Source: Ectocarpus siliculosus (lineage: Eukaryota; Sar; Phaeophyceae; Ectocarpales; Ectocarpaceae). Taken from it: a stretch of 64,000 bases of DNA. This document shows positions 23,932-51,200 of the stretch, one piece after another. The first letter of the stretch is position 1, and every line of letters begins with the position of its first letter. The DNA is taken from assembly GCA_000310025.1 (NCBI GenBank), contig FN649754.1:927648-991647 (forward strand). The letters run 5' to 3'. The position numbers and the translations under genes were made by a program. Below the pieces are notes generated by a model. That model made no database searches. It saw nothing but the letters and a program-made list of their open reading frames with translations, and was not told the origin of the DNA.

Positions 23932-26170
23932 GTTCAAACGGATCTTGATAATCTGGACTGCCGCGACGGTGGTGTCAGCACCGCACGTCCGCTAGCAATT
24001 GTTCCTGTAGGTGGGTGGCGGTGGTGGCGGTGGTGGTGTTGTTCTTGTTGTTACGGTGGGGTGGTGGTGGTGGTTGAGGTCGTGGTCATGTCGTAGTTGT
24101 TGCTATTGTGTTCTATATTGTTTTTTGCTGCTATGCGTTGAGCCGGCCGTGCTCCTCGTGGCAGGAGTGGATGAAGGCTAGCGCTTTCGCGAACGGTGCA
24201 CGGATGTTCTTCGCTCAATGCGATCAGTCACTTCAAACCATTTTCTTTTTGCGACAATCCTCTCCAGCCATTGAAACGTGCAGGAACTTCACATAAAACC
24301 TGCCGTCCCGAAGGCGGGACGGGGTTAGTACGTGACCCCCTATTGTTTTTTGGATTATATAATCTCCAAGGAGAACTAACTTCGACTATTCTGTCTGCTA
24401 CAACGGGTTTGGCACCGCTGGAAGCATTAGAAGGGAAGTATCGGATATTTAGGGGTAGTGGAGACAGATACGTTAGAAAATACCAGAGGCTTGTGCGCCG
24501 CGGGGCTCGTGCCTGGCTCATCGAAATCTCCTTCCACAAGGGGCGATAAGGAATAAGAGTCAATTTATTGCAAGTATAATGAACAACGAAGAAGACGTGT
24601 CCCATCCACCAGTGTTTTAAGCTTCACAGATGTCTCGAGGCCGAATATTAGAAGGGGATACATGGAGGATTCGCGGATTATTCAGTAGGTCCTACGGGCA
24701 GCCTTGCACCTTTGTGTCGCCGTGATGGGTAGTATCACCTGTATTCCTGCTCTACCTATTGCCGTACCGTTTCGCCACGTGAGGAAGCCACAAGTCACGT
24801 GCTTGCCTCCGTCTCTTTCAAAATGACTCGGGAAGCGAACACACGTCTGCCAAGTCGGGTCCGGTAGCTAACGAAACGCATTATTATGTTTGTCTAGCGG
24901 TGTTGCTTTCGCTGGCATTTTCTGGTCGAGACGAAGGCCACGTTGCGCGCACCACGGTGTCATATACAGTCGGGGTAAAAAACAAAGGGGGTGGTGGGGC
25001 AGCTGATAATGACCGCTTTGTGTGAGGCAGCCGTGAGGCGATCGCCTTATCAGACCACTTTATCCGGGGACCCCCACTGTAGTGTACTGCTGTTCACTGA
25101 ACGGAAGATGGCCGGGACTCTGGGTGAAACTGTCAGGCTAGGGAACGTATCCCGACCTTGCCCGAGAGATGGTATTAACTCCTCTAGGCAGCGCTGCCTA
25201 GCGCGTCACGTCCCCTTACAGGCGACGGGTCTGTTTCCGGATTGGCTAGAGAAATTCACATGGGCGGATACAATAGTGGCTTTCACTCTGTATCTCCAAG
25301 CTATTGTCCGCACCTGAAAAAAAGGATCAAACAAGAGACGCAATTATTGCTCGAAACCGGGTGATATGCTCCTAGCTAACACGCGCCGTGGAAGCCCCTG
25401 AATGGTGCACATGCCTGATGCAGATCTTCCGTGTCCAGGCTTGGGGCCGGCGGCGACGCGTCAGTAATAATAATTTGAGCAATTCTGCCCGATGAGCTCA
25501 CGGAAAAATCTGCCTTATCATCATTGCAACCAAATCTACGATTTACACTACAACTCGAATACATAATCTCCTTGCCCCCCCGTCCCCGACACACAAATAT
25601 CCACAAACACGCCATCGCCCCGCTGTGACTACCTTTGTTCATGTTGACAAGATTCCTTTAGGCTGCCTTCGTAATCTACAATACTTCATTCTACGCTTCA
25701 AGATGCAGCATTTCTTCCCGTGGGCCGTTCTGAACCACTCATCCCTCTCCCTGGCGTCGCACTGACTCGCGATTTCTTGAACGTACATCCTGTGGAACAC
25801 GTAAAAACACCTGATCGCTGCGCTCGTTGGGCAGCACGAAGGCAAGATCTGCCCTCAGCATAATCTCACTATATTGTACATAGTCTACGTGCCACAGACC
25901 TACGTTACAACTAAACCACCTACGATCGGGCTTAAACCTTGCTCGGGCATAACAAACACACACGTCAAATAAACCATCCGGCAGGTGAAAAACGCCGCAT
26001 TGAGCCCCCCATATCATAAAGATATCGACCTCCTTGTTTCCATCAGCAACAATAACAACACCGGAATTCCCGAAAAAGCACTCCAAGATTTTTTTGTGGG
26101 AAACCCCGACTGCCGTGTATGAGAAGAAAGGTCATGTTTGTGCGCCAAAACTGTCGGACATTATTCTTGT
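23932..26170. other. Convergent spacer between the TPR and myosin-SDR genes
   Basis: This holds the 3' flanks of two convergent genes. A GGT/GTT-rich stretch lies at about 24008-24090 and a perfect small hairpin (CGTCCCG, loop AAGG, CGGGACG) at 24304-24321. A 108-codon plus-strand frame at 24991-25317 has no recognisable domain. I see no supported gene. Confidence 0.5.
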
Positions 26171-39928
<13,758 letters not shown>

Positions 39929-42139
39929 GGTGGTGAGGTTCCCTCAGCAGCTCTGTATGCCACCTTTGAAAGCAGATCGATAAGGTCATTCGCGCGGGGA
40001 GCATGCTTGTAGAGCTTGCACGGTCAACAGGGTTATAGCTTGGCACGCAGGCGCAGACGCTGGGGCAGATTACAATGGTGCAACTCCAACAAACGTCAAG
40101 GCTATTTATTGCAACCTTCACGTTGCCGTTTTTGGTTCCAGCGAGATCTGAGAGCAGACGCTCCAAAAAATAGCATGCATACCTTGCACCAAACTGCCTT
40201 GCTGTGACCTCCAATCTCTCACGTGGAAAAGCCGTCGAGGGTGAGCGAGGTCAGTCGCCCGTCGTAAACCCGCTGACAGGCTGAGCTGCTGCTGCCGAAT
40301 GAATGCAATTGTTGTGCGTATGCAGAAAAAGGAAACTATCCAACTACGCGTGCGCCCCACCTCAGTCCTGAGTCTCGTCAAATTGTGCCCGTTCAAAGTT
40401 CGAAGGGACAGTCACACCGCATCTTACAAAATTTCGCCGCATTATTGGGGTCGGAGTGCGCAGGAGCGCAGGAGCACATGGAACATTGGAGATATTCGAG
40501 AACGAAAAGTATTCAGGCACAGCAATGTTAGCAAATATATACCGTGTGTACCTAAAGCCTGGAGGCAAACGCGCTTTTGGGCAAGCTTTTTGTGACGGTT
40601 CTCGCGTGACAGTGTGTTTCAGAACAGCAGTGACAACGATTAAGACTGCATAGAGCCAGCCCGGGAAGGTCTGGGTGAAACCAGTCCCCCCATATGCTCT
40701 GCTGTATTCGTGTGTGGTTGGCTTCGCGTGTGGCCTTGGCAGCCCGGGAGATTAAGCGGTAGCTACCTCAGCCGCATGATGATCGCGTGTGGGAGATATA
40801 TGATTGATGGAGAGCACCATCGTGGAGCGGCGAAGTTTGAGTGTGCTGTAGTACATAAACGTCGCGCGTGGTCTGCAGTGTGGGAGACTACAATAAATAT
40901 GGGGCATGTTTCTCCATCTCAGCGCGAGGATAACTATGCATCCTCATTGAGGGTACCATTGTCTGTGGAGCGGCAGTTGGACCAGTACGGACACTAGAAG
41001 GTACTCGATCCTATACCGGAACGGTTTATAATGTGAAGACAACAACAACAACAACAACAACAACACGTGGAGCGGTGACGTGAGAAATCGCCCGGTATAC
41101 TATACTTGATAGTAGAATGAAAAAACTAGGTTTCGAGCGCTGTTTTCTGTAAGCGAAAAACACATGAGATTCAGGCTTATTCGAGGGGTGAGAAATTCCG
41201 GAGAAGGAGCATGCCTCAGCAGGGGTACCCAAAAACACGGCAATTTTTCCAGTAGGCGGCGCTTAACGCGGGGGCGCCGAAAAATTAAGCATTGATGAAA
41301 ACTGCCTGCCGGCCCAAACTACAGAACACTACATGGTCGTCTCTCTCCGAACCTCTCCCTAAACTTCTTTTCAATGTCACATAATCCGCTTCGGGGAGTG
41401 GAATACTTGGGCTCTCGCGCTTCGTAGGATGATTGGAGGCTTCAGCATGAGACGGAAAACTACCCGACACGTCCACCCGCCAGCTATAAGCTACTGCTAC
41501 CGAATGCTTGGGAGACCTGCCGTTGGCAGAGTGATGCATCGCCACGATAAGAGTGACTGGTACATCAACACGTCGGCAGATTTATCGTATTTGTTTTTTG
41601 TGTTAATGGTTGTGGTGGTGTCTACTCTCTCATCTCGCAGGAAACAATTTCCAAGGGTAAACCGAACAGGGAAAAAACAATACCGATCCCGAATACTTTG
41701 CCTGTCAGCTTACTGCAGCGCAAAGTGATGCGTTTGCGAGGTGCCGATGGCTTTTACAAACAAATAAACGGAAAGCATCATTACTACTTAAGGCCTTATT
41801 CCGTTAAAAAGACCGGGTCACAGGTACACACTCTCCCTGCTCGAACAAGTCCCTCGCGCAAACAACGACAAAGAAGACTTAGCAGTTAAAGTTAGGGGAC
41901 GATATCACCATGTGCCGAGAGGACCAGTAGAGCCACCAGGTCAGACAATACTATGAAGCCATCCCAACAATTAATCTGGGGACACGGATCAATGTGCCTT
42001 GTTTCTTACACAAGTAAATAAAGAAACAACAATTAATCTCACACGAACAGCGACCGCCTTTAGTTATATCTACATATCGAATCAGGATCATCCGTGCACC
42101 GAACAAAGAGAAAACAAATGCTGCCAGAACAAGAACAAC
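39929..42139. promoter_or_regulatory. Spacer between DNA2 3' end and myosin-SDR start; dispersed repeat R3 inside
   Basis: It should contain the myosin-SDR promoter and the DNA2 3' UTR. A copy of repeat family R3 lies at about 40985-41070 in inverted orientation, ending in a CAA tract. No coding sequence with a recognisable domain is seen, and no core promoter element can be placed confidently. Confidence 0.5.
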
Positions 42140-45100
42140 CTAGTCGGCGCATCGTTGCCGCGCCCCTCGGCCGCCGCCTCGCCCACTTTCCCCCAATGCA
42201 GGCACCCTACCCCCCGACTGCACGCCTGCTGCTCCCAGCCCACTTCTCGCATTTTCATCCTCACGGGGCCCCCCGCCACCGCCACCGCCGTTGCCACCGT
42301 CGCTAGTGCTCCCAGCGCCGGCAGCGGCACTTCCACCTGGCCCCTCCCACGGCGTCGACGTCTCTCCTTCTCGGACCGTCCTGACAGTCCCGCCCGCTAC
42401 GCGAACCATGCCGACAGTCCCGCCCGTTCCTCCTCCGCGGACCACACCAACAGTCCCGCCGGGAACCGGGCCCGTACCACCAACACCCTCCTGGGTCTCC
42501 ACGGCCCTGGGATACATCCTGTGTGCCCCCGGGGGGAGAGAATACACCCATCCCCTGTCTCGGAGAATGCCGGCGAGGGAGTTCAGGACCGCGCAGCTGG
42601 AGAGGGTGCGGAGGGATCCCACTAGCAGGAGCTTGTGCTTGGCCCTGGAGAGGGCTACGTTAAGCCGCCGCCAGTCTCGGAGGAGGTGGCCAACGGTGCC
42701 CTCGGCATTGGACCGCACGAAGGATACCACGATCACCTTGTGGTGGCGACAACGGTAGCGTTTGGTAAAAAACACGTAAACGTAAACGATTGGTATACCG
42801 GCAAGGGCAGCGCGCAGCACGAAAAAACTATGTAGCACCTTGAGAAATTGACAAAAAGAACAGGTGCTCAAGTCACGGGTCTGAACCAAAACCTATTCGG
42901 TGTAGTTGATGCTTGGCGGCCCACAGGAAAGAAAGAAACAAGAACCCAGCAAAAAAAAACAGTTTTGTAACTGAGGGGCGTTCTCTACTATGGATGTTTA
43001 GCCCGGCGGGGATGGGGGGGTCTTGGGGCCAAAGTGCCGATCGGTACCCAAACATTTCGAAGCTCAGGAGAAGGGATACCCTGTCTCTTGAGAACAGCAC
43101 CCTCACAGCTTCAGAAATATGATTTTCCCTCGGCAACAACGAGCAATACTTCCATGTGCTTGGAACGCTCAAATATGCTGCAATACTCCCAAACACCACA
43201 AACACATACGCGCACACGCACGCGTGTTTTGCAATTGCCCAAAATATTATCACCCCGTACAAAAGAAACAGCTGTAAATTGTACGTTCTGGTCAGCGGTG
43301 GAGACTGTTCGGGAAGCCGTTCGTCTGTTTTGAAGCAGCAGCTTTCCGACCACCTCTCCTTAGCGGCCCGGCTGAAATCAACATCCTATTTACCTCCCAT
43401 GCGTACCAAACACCACAATATGCTGCATCGTTGAGGGATGTGTTGTTGTTGTTGTTGTGGTTGTTGTCTTCACATTAAAAAACGTTCCGGTCTCCGCGCA
43501 GTACCTTCTAATGTCCGTACTGCTCCAACGCGGACGCCTTGCGTGCTCACAAGCCAACTGCCCCCAAAGGCCCAAAGGGGGGGTACACCTTCAAAAAAAA
43601 ATAGGACACCACAAAAAATTCCTCCTGTGTGCTCAACGAAAATGCCTATTAGTCAAATGCATCAATCACCTTCTTGTCTCTTCCTTGGTACTTGTCGATG
43701 GTGTTGACCTCGAGAGCTGGGAACGACGGTTTCAGCTCCGCCTGCAGCAGCTGAACCTGTAGGCACAGACCCACGGAAAAGGCGGCAGTGAAAAAAAATC
43801 AAGTGGTGGAGCACCCCTCTGTGCTGTCAACACCGCCGTCAAAAACATGCCAAAGGATTCTCTCGAAGTGATCACTATCGTTAACTTCGACCGACCGAAG
43901 TTTCGCCGTTTTTGAAACGCCCGGTGGAAACGAGAGACCACCTCCAAAAACAAAACAAAAAACTTATGGGATCAGCACGGTTGACCGAGGCAAGCTGAGA
44001 CACCAATATAAAAATCACACCCAAGGTGAAGCACCAGCCCCGTACAGAGGGGCAAGGGTGCACGAAAAAATACAACAACTGCCAGTTGGAGAACTAAATC
44101 AAATCACCATTTGAGAAAAGTTCAAAAAGAATAGTGTAACTTCATGTTTCACTTGGGTATTAGAGTAACCCCCCCCCCGCAGGTTTTCTCAACGCCTACA
44201 GTGAAGACATTAAGGAATCCCTTCGACTGGGGTGTGTAGCATCTCGCACGGGTAGCCTTTCTGTGGTTGTACGACGATTTTCCAACAAGAAGACTGCCAA
44301 GGTCGGGCACCAATGACGCAGGAGGGACATCATTGGTTGGCGCTCGTCTGCAGGTCTCGTGCATCAAGAGCAGCGACAAACGCACCTGAAGAGCTCCTAC
44401 CGACGAGCAACCTGTTATGTGCTGTTCCAAACAAGTCTTTTTTAACCTTTTCGTCACGAAACAACACACACTTTTCGTCAAGAAGCAACACACTTTCAAC
44501 CAAACCCCTGAAAAACTCCAAACGAAGAGAAACCGTTGTGTGCTGGTTCAAACAAAATATTTCTTGACCGTTTCGTCACGAAACAACGCACTTTTCTCGT
44601 CACGAAACGAAACAACACCCTTACCTGCGATCGGTAGGGAGAAATCACCCCAACCCCTCCGAGGTCAAACCCCGCAACACCCAGCCCCCACGCCAGCAGC
44701 CGCACCACATCACACTCCACGGCGTTGACCAGCGTCCCCCGTCCCCTCTGCTCCCCGGCCTCCGCCACGGACCGAACCTCCAAACCCGCAAACGGCGGCC
44801 TCCCAACCCCGCCCCCCCAGCCACCGCCCCCCGCCCCGCGCCCTGCTTCAACCGCCTCCCCATCGTCTGGAGAGATGGCGTCGGTGTCGAGGAAGGCGAC
44901 ACGCCTGTCCGGGTGCAAAACCTCCGACAACCACGGCGTCAGCCCAGCATCGGCGGAGGATCTCGGGTGCCCGCCGCCGCCGCCGCCGCCGGGGGGGGGT
45001 GTCTTGCCTTGCCAGGCGCGGCGGGCGGGGTGGTGGTTCCGCCGCAACCCGCCGCCGCCGGGGGGGTCAGCAGCGCTACCCACCGCACCCCGTGCGGTAC

Positions 45101-47603
45101 GGCCACCGCTAGCACCACCACCACTACCACCACCACCACTGCCAACAGCGGCAGCACCACTACCACCACCAACAGCACCAGTCGACGGTGGAACAGGCGC
45201 TGGAGCCAGCAGCTGCGGCGGCAGCGAGGAGGGGCTCCGCGGCGGCGGGATCGCGGCGGGGCTAGGCAGTACCAGTCGCTGGGCCCCCACCGTAGCGTTG
45301 CCGCAGCGGAGCCTCCCCGAGTAGGTGAGGTCGTTGCAGAGGGCCATGACGTCGCCGTTCATGCGGTACTGGTAGGAGAGCCGCTGGAGGGACGCCGGGT
45401 GCGCTTCGCACAGGCGGCGGAACAGGCTCTCCGACATGCCGGCCTCGAGCGCTTCCTGTTGGCGTTGAGGGGTGTTGTGGGTGTTGTTGTTGTTGTTAAT
45501 GATGATGATGATGATGATGATGATGAGCTTGATTCTCGCGCCGTGCATGTATCAGTGTCACCAAGTCGAACGGTCACATCGGTGTGCTTCCGAACGCCGA
45601 GCGCTGAAAAAGCTGAACCCTACATCAAACTCAGAAGAAAAAAAAAACTTTTTGGGTGTTTTCCTCGCCCTGCGTTGCCCAGACAGACGGTTGTGCTTTC
45701 CTTCAAACATACACCCGAGCACTGAAAAGGCTCACGCCAACAACGACGACGCACACACACCCGTCAACACCAAAGGTTTCATCACAACCAAAAACAAGCT
45801 CTGGAAATCGTGGAAATACAGGTAGCTTTCGCTACCGCCATGGCTTCATTGCTAATCTATCTCAGAATCTTTTCAGCAGATTGAGAGATGAATTCGTTGT
45901 GTGGTATTGGAGATGGATTCGTTGTGTGATACTAGATATGGATTCGTTGTGTGATATTAGAGATGGATTCGTTGTGCGATATTACGACAAAAAAAAAAAT
46001 CCATCTTTCTATAAGATAGATGGATTCGTCGTGTGATATTAGAGATGGATTCGCTGTGTCAAAATAAGAAGAAAAAAAAAAAAACTCACCGAGCTGGTGA
46101 CCAGGGGGGGAAGCTGATAGTGATCCCCCACCAGCACAAAGACGTCGGCGCAGCGGAGAGGGGCGAGCACGACCGGCTGCGAGATCTGGCCGGCCTCGTC
46201 AACCACGCAGTACTCGAAGCGCCGGTGGGAGAAGAGCGGGTGTTTCACGCCTAGGCACGTGCAGCCGACGACCCTAATAGCGAACAAAAAAAAACGCGAA
46301 CACACTTTTTTGGTCAGATGGATGTGTACAAGTAGCGCCTTCGAAGCCGGATGCCAATGAAAGAAGCAGATGAAATTTGGTTTGATGCATACGTATAGTG
46401 TATAGCGCCTTCAGGCCGATGCCAATTAAAGAAGAAGACGATAACGCACACGTTATACTGGTCAACCGGTTACCGAAAACACACGCACGCGGCAGAAGTT
46501 AAAGAACTCGCGACCCCCACCAAAACAAAACCTTATAACAAGGAGATTTGGTCAAAATCCCCCCCGGGGGGACGTATCAGGCCTCCCCACCCCCGTGCGC
46601 AACCAAGATTGACACGTTATCTTGGGGTCTTCCATGGTTTCCACATGGAGGGGCCCTCGCTTCTACCATCCATACCGGTCCAACTGACGAGGAACGCCTT
46701 CCGTGGTCACACGCCAACTCCCCCCTCCAAAGAGGGTACACACTTCAATTACGATACAAAACATACCTAATTATTTTTCCCTGCACTGCTGTGCAAGCGG
46801 ATTTCCTCCTGCAGAACATTCCTTTCGGCTTTCCAACGTAAACTTAACACGGCATTACCTTTCCTGACACAAGTAAATTTCCCTCATAACTCTCCTCACC
46901 GCGCGGAAGCCACGAGCTCCGAGTACGCCGCCGTGGTCTCCGCCGACCCGTCATAGTTAACGCAGTGAGGCCGGACCCCCGGGTGCACCGAGGAGGGCTT
47001 GCCCACGCGCAGACACGGAACCCCCTCCTCGATCAGTTTCAGCAGCAAGTTGTCCACGGCGGAGTGGGTGTAGGAGGTGACGAGGACCGAGGCGCCTCGG
47101 GCGAGGAGGACCCGTACCGCGAAGGCGATTGTCCAGGTTTTCCCTGGAACGAAAATGCGGAACGTGGGGGAAACCCGTTGGTCGGTCGTGTAGATGCCGT
47201 GGTTTGACGGGTGGTGCTTGTGGTGGAATATATGGGACATGGATGCCGGCCGGTCGCGTTGCGTGGTGTGATCGGTGGACGAAGGTGATGGTGGTGGTGG
47301 TGGGAAAATGTGCTTTGCCTTTTTGAGTCATTGGACCGTTGGCCATGCATGTCATTCTTACTCCTAGCAGAGGCAGTTGCAACAATTGAGGGCACTATTC
47401 TCTGAAAGAAACAGAAGACCCTGTTTTTCCTTCCTCCTGTGTGAACTCGGCTAATGGTATAAAAAAAAAAGTTGTACGGCGCCGCCGAAATAGATGGGAC
47501 GAAAACACACAAACAACACAGAAACAACACCATGATCAACAGCACCAGCAACAGTAACAATAACAACAGCAACGACGACGACAACAACTACAACAACAGC
47601 AGC

Positions 47604-47635
<32 letters not shown>

Positions 47636-48228
47636 AGACGACGACAATAACTACAACAACAACAACAACAACAACAGCGGCAACAACGACGACAACAACA
47701 GCAGCAACAACACCATGAACAGCAATGGCAAAGACGACGACCACGACCACGACAACATCCTACAGGGACACGGCGATCAATCTCACCGGTGCCAGGCATC
47801 CCCAGCAGCAGAGCGTAATCCTTAGCGGTGACCAGCTTTCGCACGGCATCCCGCTGGTCCTCGTTGAGCGCCGTCCGAAACATCGCCTCCAGCTCCCCTA
47901 GATCCGAAAAAAAAAACGGAGAAAAACGGTTTCTTTACAATATCGATTTATTAGGGATTTCGTTGAAAAGACAATGATGTACTTCGTGGTTCTCATAAAT
48001 ACATTTGTACCTACCATACGACAACGGTCTCATGTTTTGTTTTTTTTTTCCGCCGAAGTTTGTGGTGTTTTTTCCACTACAACCTAAATATTAATATCGG
48101 GGTTTCGCGACCGGCAGGCGGTAATTGTCAAGCCCACATGGCACACAAAATCGGCACAGAACGGAGTAGCAGCACGAAATCCTTCGGGATACCTGTGGAC
48201 GACGACGCTCGCTGTTGGTCGCTAGTTC

Positions 48229-48260
<32 letters not shown>

Positions 48261-51200
48261 CTGTTGTTCCTGTTCCTGTTGTTGCTGCTGCTCTTGTTGT
48301 TGCTGCTGTTGTTTTCGGCGTTACCGCCGCCGTACAGGTCACCCGCCCACCCCAACAGCGTCCCGGGCACGTCCAACAGTCCCGTGAAGCGGCCGAACCT
48401 AGGGGGCTCGAGGTCGACGATGAGCCTCCTCCTCTTCTCGTCACCAGCGTTGTCGCCGCCGTTCTTAACGTCGCCGGCCGCCTCGCCCTCGGGGGAAGGG
48501 CCAGCCATGAGCTTGACAAGGTTGGACCGCATCATGCTGCGCGTGTTCAACCGGGCGACATGGGGCAGTGGCGGGGATGGTGTCGTATGACGTGGTACGG
48601 TATTGTATGGTATGGAAGGGCCAGCCATGAGCTTTACAAGGTTGGACCGCATCATGCTGCGTGTGTTTATATATCCGGGCGACATGGGGCAGTGACGGGG
48701 ATGGTGTCGTATGACATGTTATGGGTATGGTATGGTACGGTATGGAAGGGCAAGCCATGAGCTTTACAAGGTTCGGCCGTATTATGCTGCGCGTGATTAA
48801 CCGGGCGACGTGAGGCAGTGGTGGGGATCGTGTGGTATGACATGTTATGTTATGGTATGGTATGGTATGGTATGGTATGGAAAGGCCAGCCATGAGCTTT
48901 ACAAGGTTGGACCGCATCATGCTGCGCATGTTTAAACGGGCGACATGGGGCAGTGACGGGGATGGTGTCGTATGGCATGTTATGGGAAGGTGCGGTATAG
49001 TATGGCATGGTATGGTATGGGGTTTATGGACGGGCCCGCCAAACGTTGACAAGGTTGGACCGCATCATGCTGCGCGTGTTTAACCGCGCGACATGGGGCA
49101 GTGACGGCGACGGTGTCGTATACGGTACGGTATTGTATAGAGCTTTACAAGGTTGGACCGCATCATGTTGCGCATGTTTAAACGGGCGACATGGGGCAGT
49201 GACGGGGATGGTGTCGTATGGCATGTTATGGCAAGGTGCGGTATAGAATGGTATGGAATGGTATGTACGGGACCGCCAAAATCTTGACAAGGTTGAACGT
49301 GGGTGTGTCCGAGACGGGGACGACAGGTGGCGGGGTGGAATGGCATGGTACGGTATGATCTGGTATAGGTACGTTACGGCATGGTATGGAAGGGAATGGC
49401 AAGCCAGAGCTTGGCCAGGTCGGACTTCATAACTCTCTGTGTGTAAGACACGGACGCCATGACGCAGTGTCGGGATGGAATGAGATTGTGTGGTACAACT
49501 GGCATCTGTTCTCTCGTACGGTATGGAATGGTATAGCATGCCAATGCCACGTTATTACATGACACGGTATGGTACCACAGACATGGCAGGGTATGGTAGG
49601 GTATAGAGAGTCATGCAACGGTAGGGATAGCACATTATGGCCCAGAACCTTCGGTTACTCAGATTAATAACCTACATGTACCAATAAACTTCAATCGTGT
49701 TTCATCTAGCCCATCGGATTACCTATCACGTCATATTTTCATATTGTGTCAATGTCCATTTCAGGCTGAGATAGATATGGAGCTTCTCACGTTTGAGACT
49801 CAGAAGGGATTCGTGCACCCCTACCGTTGCATGACTCTAGAATATTGAACCCCCAGTCCAGGAATACGAGCCATTGTTGCAACGGGCTTGGTGAGGCTGG
49901 AAACGGTAAAACCTCCGGGCGCCGGGAAGTGACGGAGTCAGACATGGAAACAGGGATGGGCTACATATGAGGGGTACGGCTAGAGGTTTGGCACACTATT
50001 GACGAAGAGAGGGAGAGCAGAGGCAGAGGTTTGGCACGAGAGCACAGGTAGAGGTTTGGCACACTCTTGACAAAGAGAGCGAGAGCATAGGCATTACTCT
50101 TCGCCGTGGAGTAGCTGACATTTGAAAATCGGTCCAGGGGGGGGGGGGGGGGCGGATCCCCTGAAACGGAAAAGGGGACCCTGGACGCCCGGGTCTGGGT
50201 TCCTCTCCCTTGGTGCCGGGCGCCCCCTCCTCCTTGGCGATCCCAAAAAGCACCCGCTCCCCCCCCCCCTGGTCCTGGTCCTCCCCCCCGAAAAGGGCTT
50301 CCATGTCGAGGGGCTCCCCTGGCCCCCCGCCCCTATCTCCCCGCTTCCCCCCCCCGGGGGGGACCCCTAACCTGGGGGCAAAAAGCCCCCCCCCGCCGTC
50401 TTTCAAAAAGGGCGCGAAATTTCCGGGCAGCCGGGGGACGTGGGCAAGCCCCCCCCCCCCCCCCCNNNNNNNNNNNNNNNNNNNNNNNNNNNNNNNNNNN
50501 NNNNNNNNNNNNNNNNNNNNNNNNNNNNNNNNNNNNNNNNNNNNNNNNNNNNNNNNNNNNNNNNNGGTCTTCGAAGACGGCCGCTATATTCCCGGTCAGC
50601 AGGCGGACGTGGTCAAGCCCCCCCCTTTAGGCCCGGCGGGCCCCCCGGCGCCGCCTACTCCGAACCTGCGCGCTGAAGCACACCATGGCTCCCACCGAAA
50701 GTTTCAGGGCCTTCAAGGGCTTCGCCCACCGGGGCCGCTCGCCCCAGGCGGCGGGGGAGCCGCCGTTGCCGCCGCCCTTGCCCTCCCCCGGGGGGGCAGC
50801 GGTCGCCACCGGCGCCCCTGTCCCCGCCGCCGCCGCAGCGCCGCTTCATCCGAACACCCCCACCGGGAACGCGTCCGCCGCCGCCGCTAACGCGTCCGCC
50901 AGCGGCAGCGGCGATCCCCTCCGGTACCGCCCATTCTCTTGAAAAGACGTGCGTGAAGCGCTTGTTGCCGGCGTTGGGCGCGCCGCCGACGGCTGCCGCT
51001 GCCGCTGCCGCTGCCGCCGCCGCCGCCTCTCCCGCTGCCTCCAACCCGAAGCCTTCGTCCCGCTCCCGCTCTCCCAGCCACACCAGGCCGGACATGCACT
51101 TCTGGGTGCGGGATTCTCGCTCGGGGCCGCTCTCCTGCCACATCGTCCGCCTCACCTTACAGATGGCAGCAAGGAGACCCACATGTACCGTACAAAACAC

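Noticed and set aside
24303-24323. GC hairpin resembling a bacterial terminator
   Set aside because: The organism is eukaryotic and the hairpin is not followed by a U-run; kept only as a note in the spacer.
44725-45725. Plus-strand Pro/Gly-rich frames of 199 and 270 codons
   Set aside because: Antisense to the DNA2 exon 45455-44625, which contains helicase motifs IV and V.
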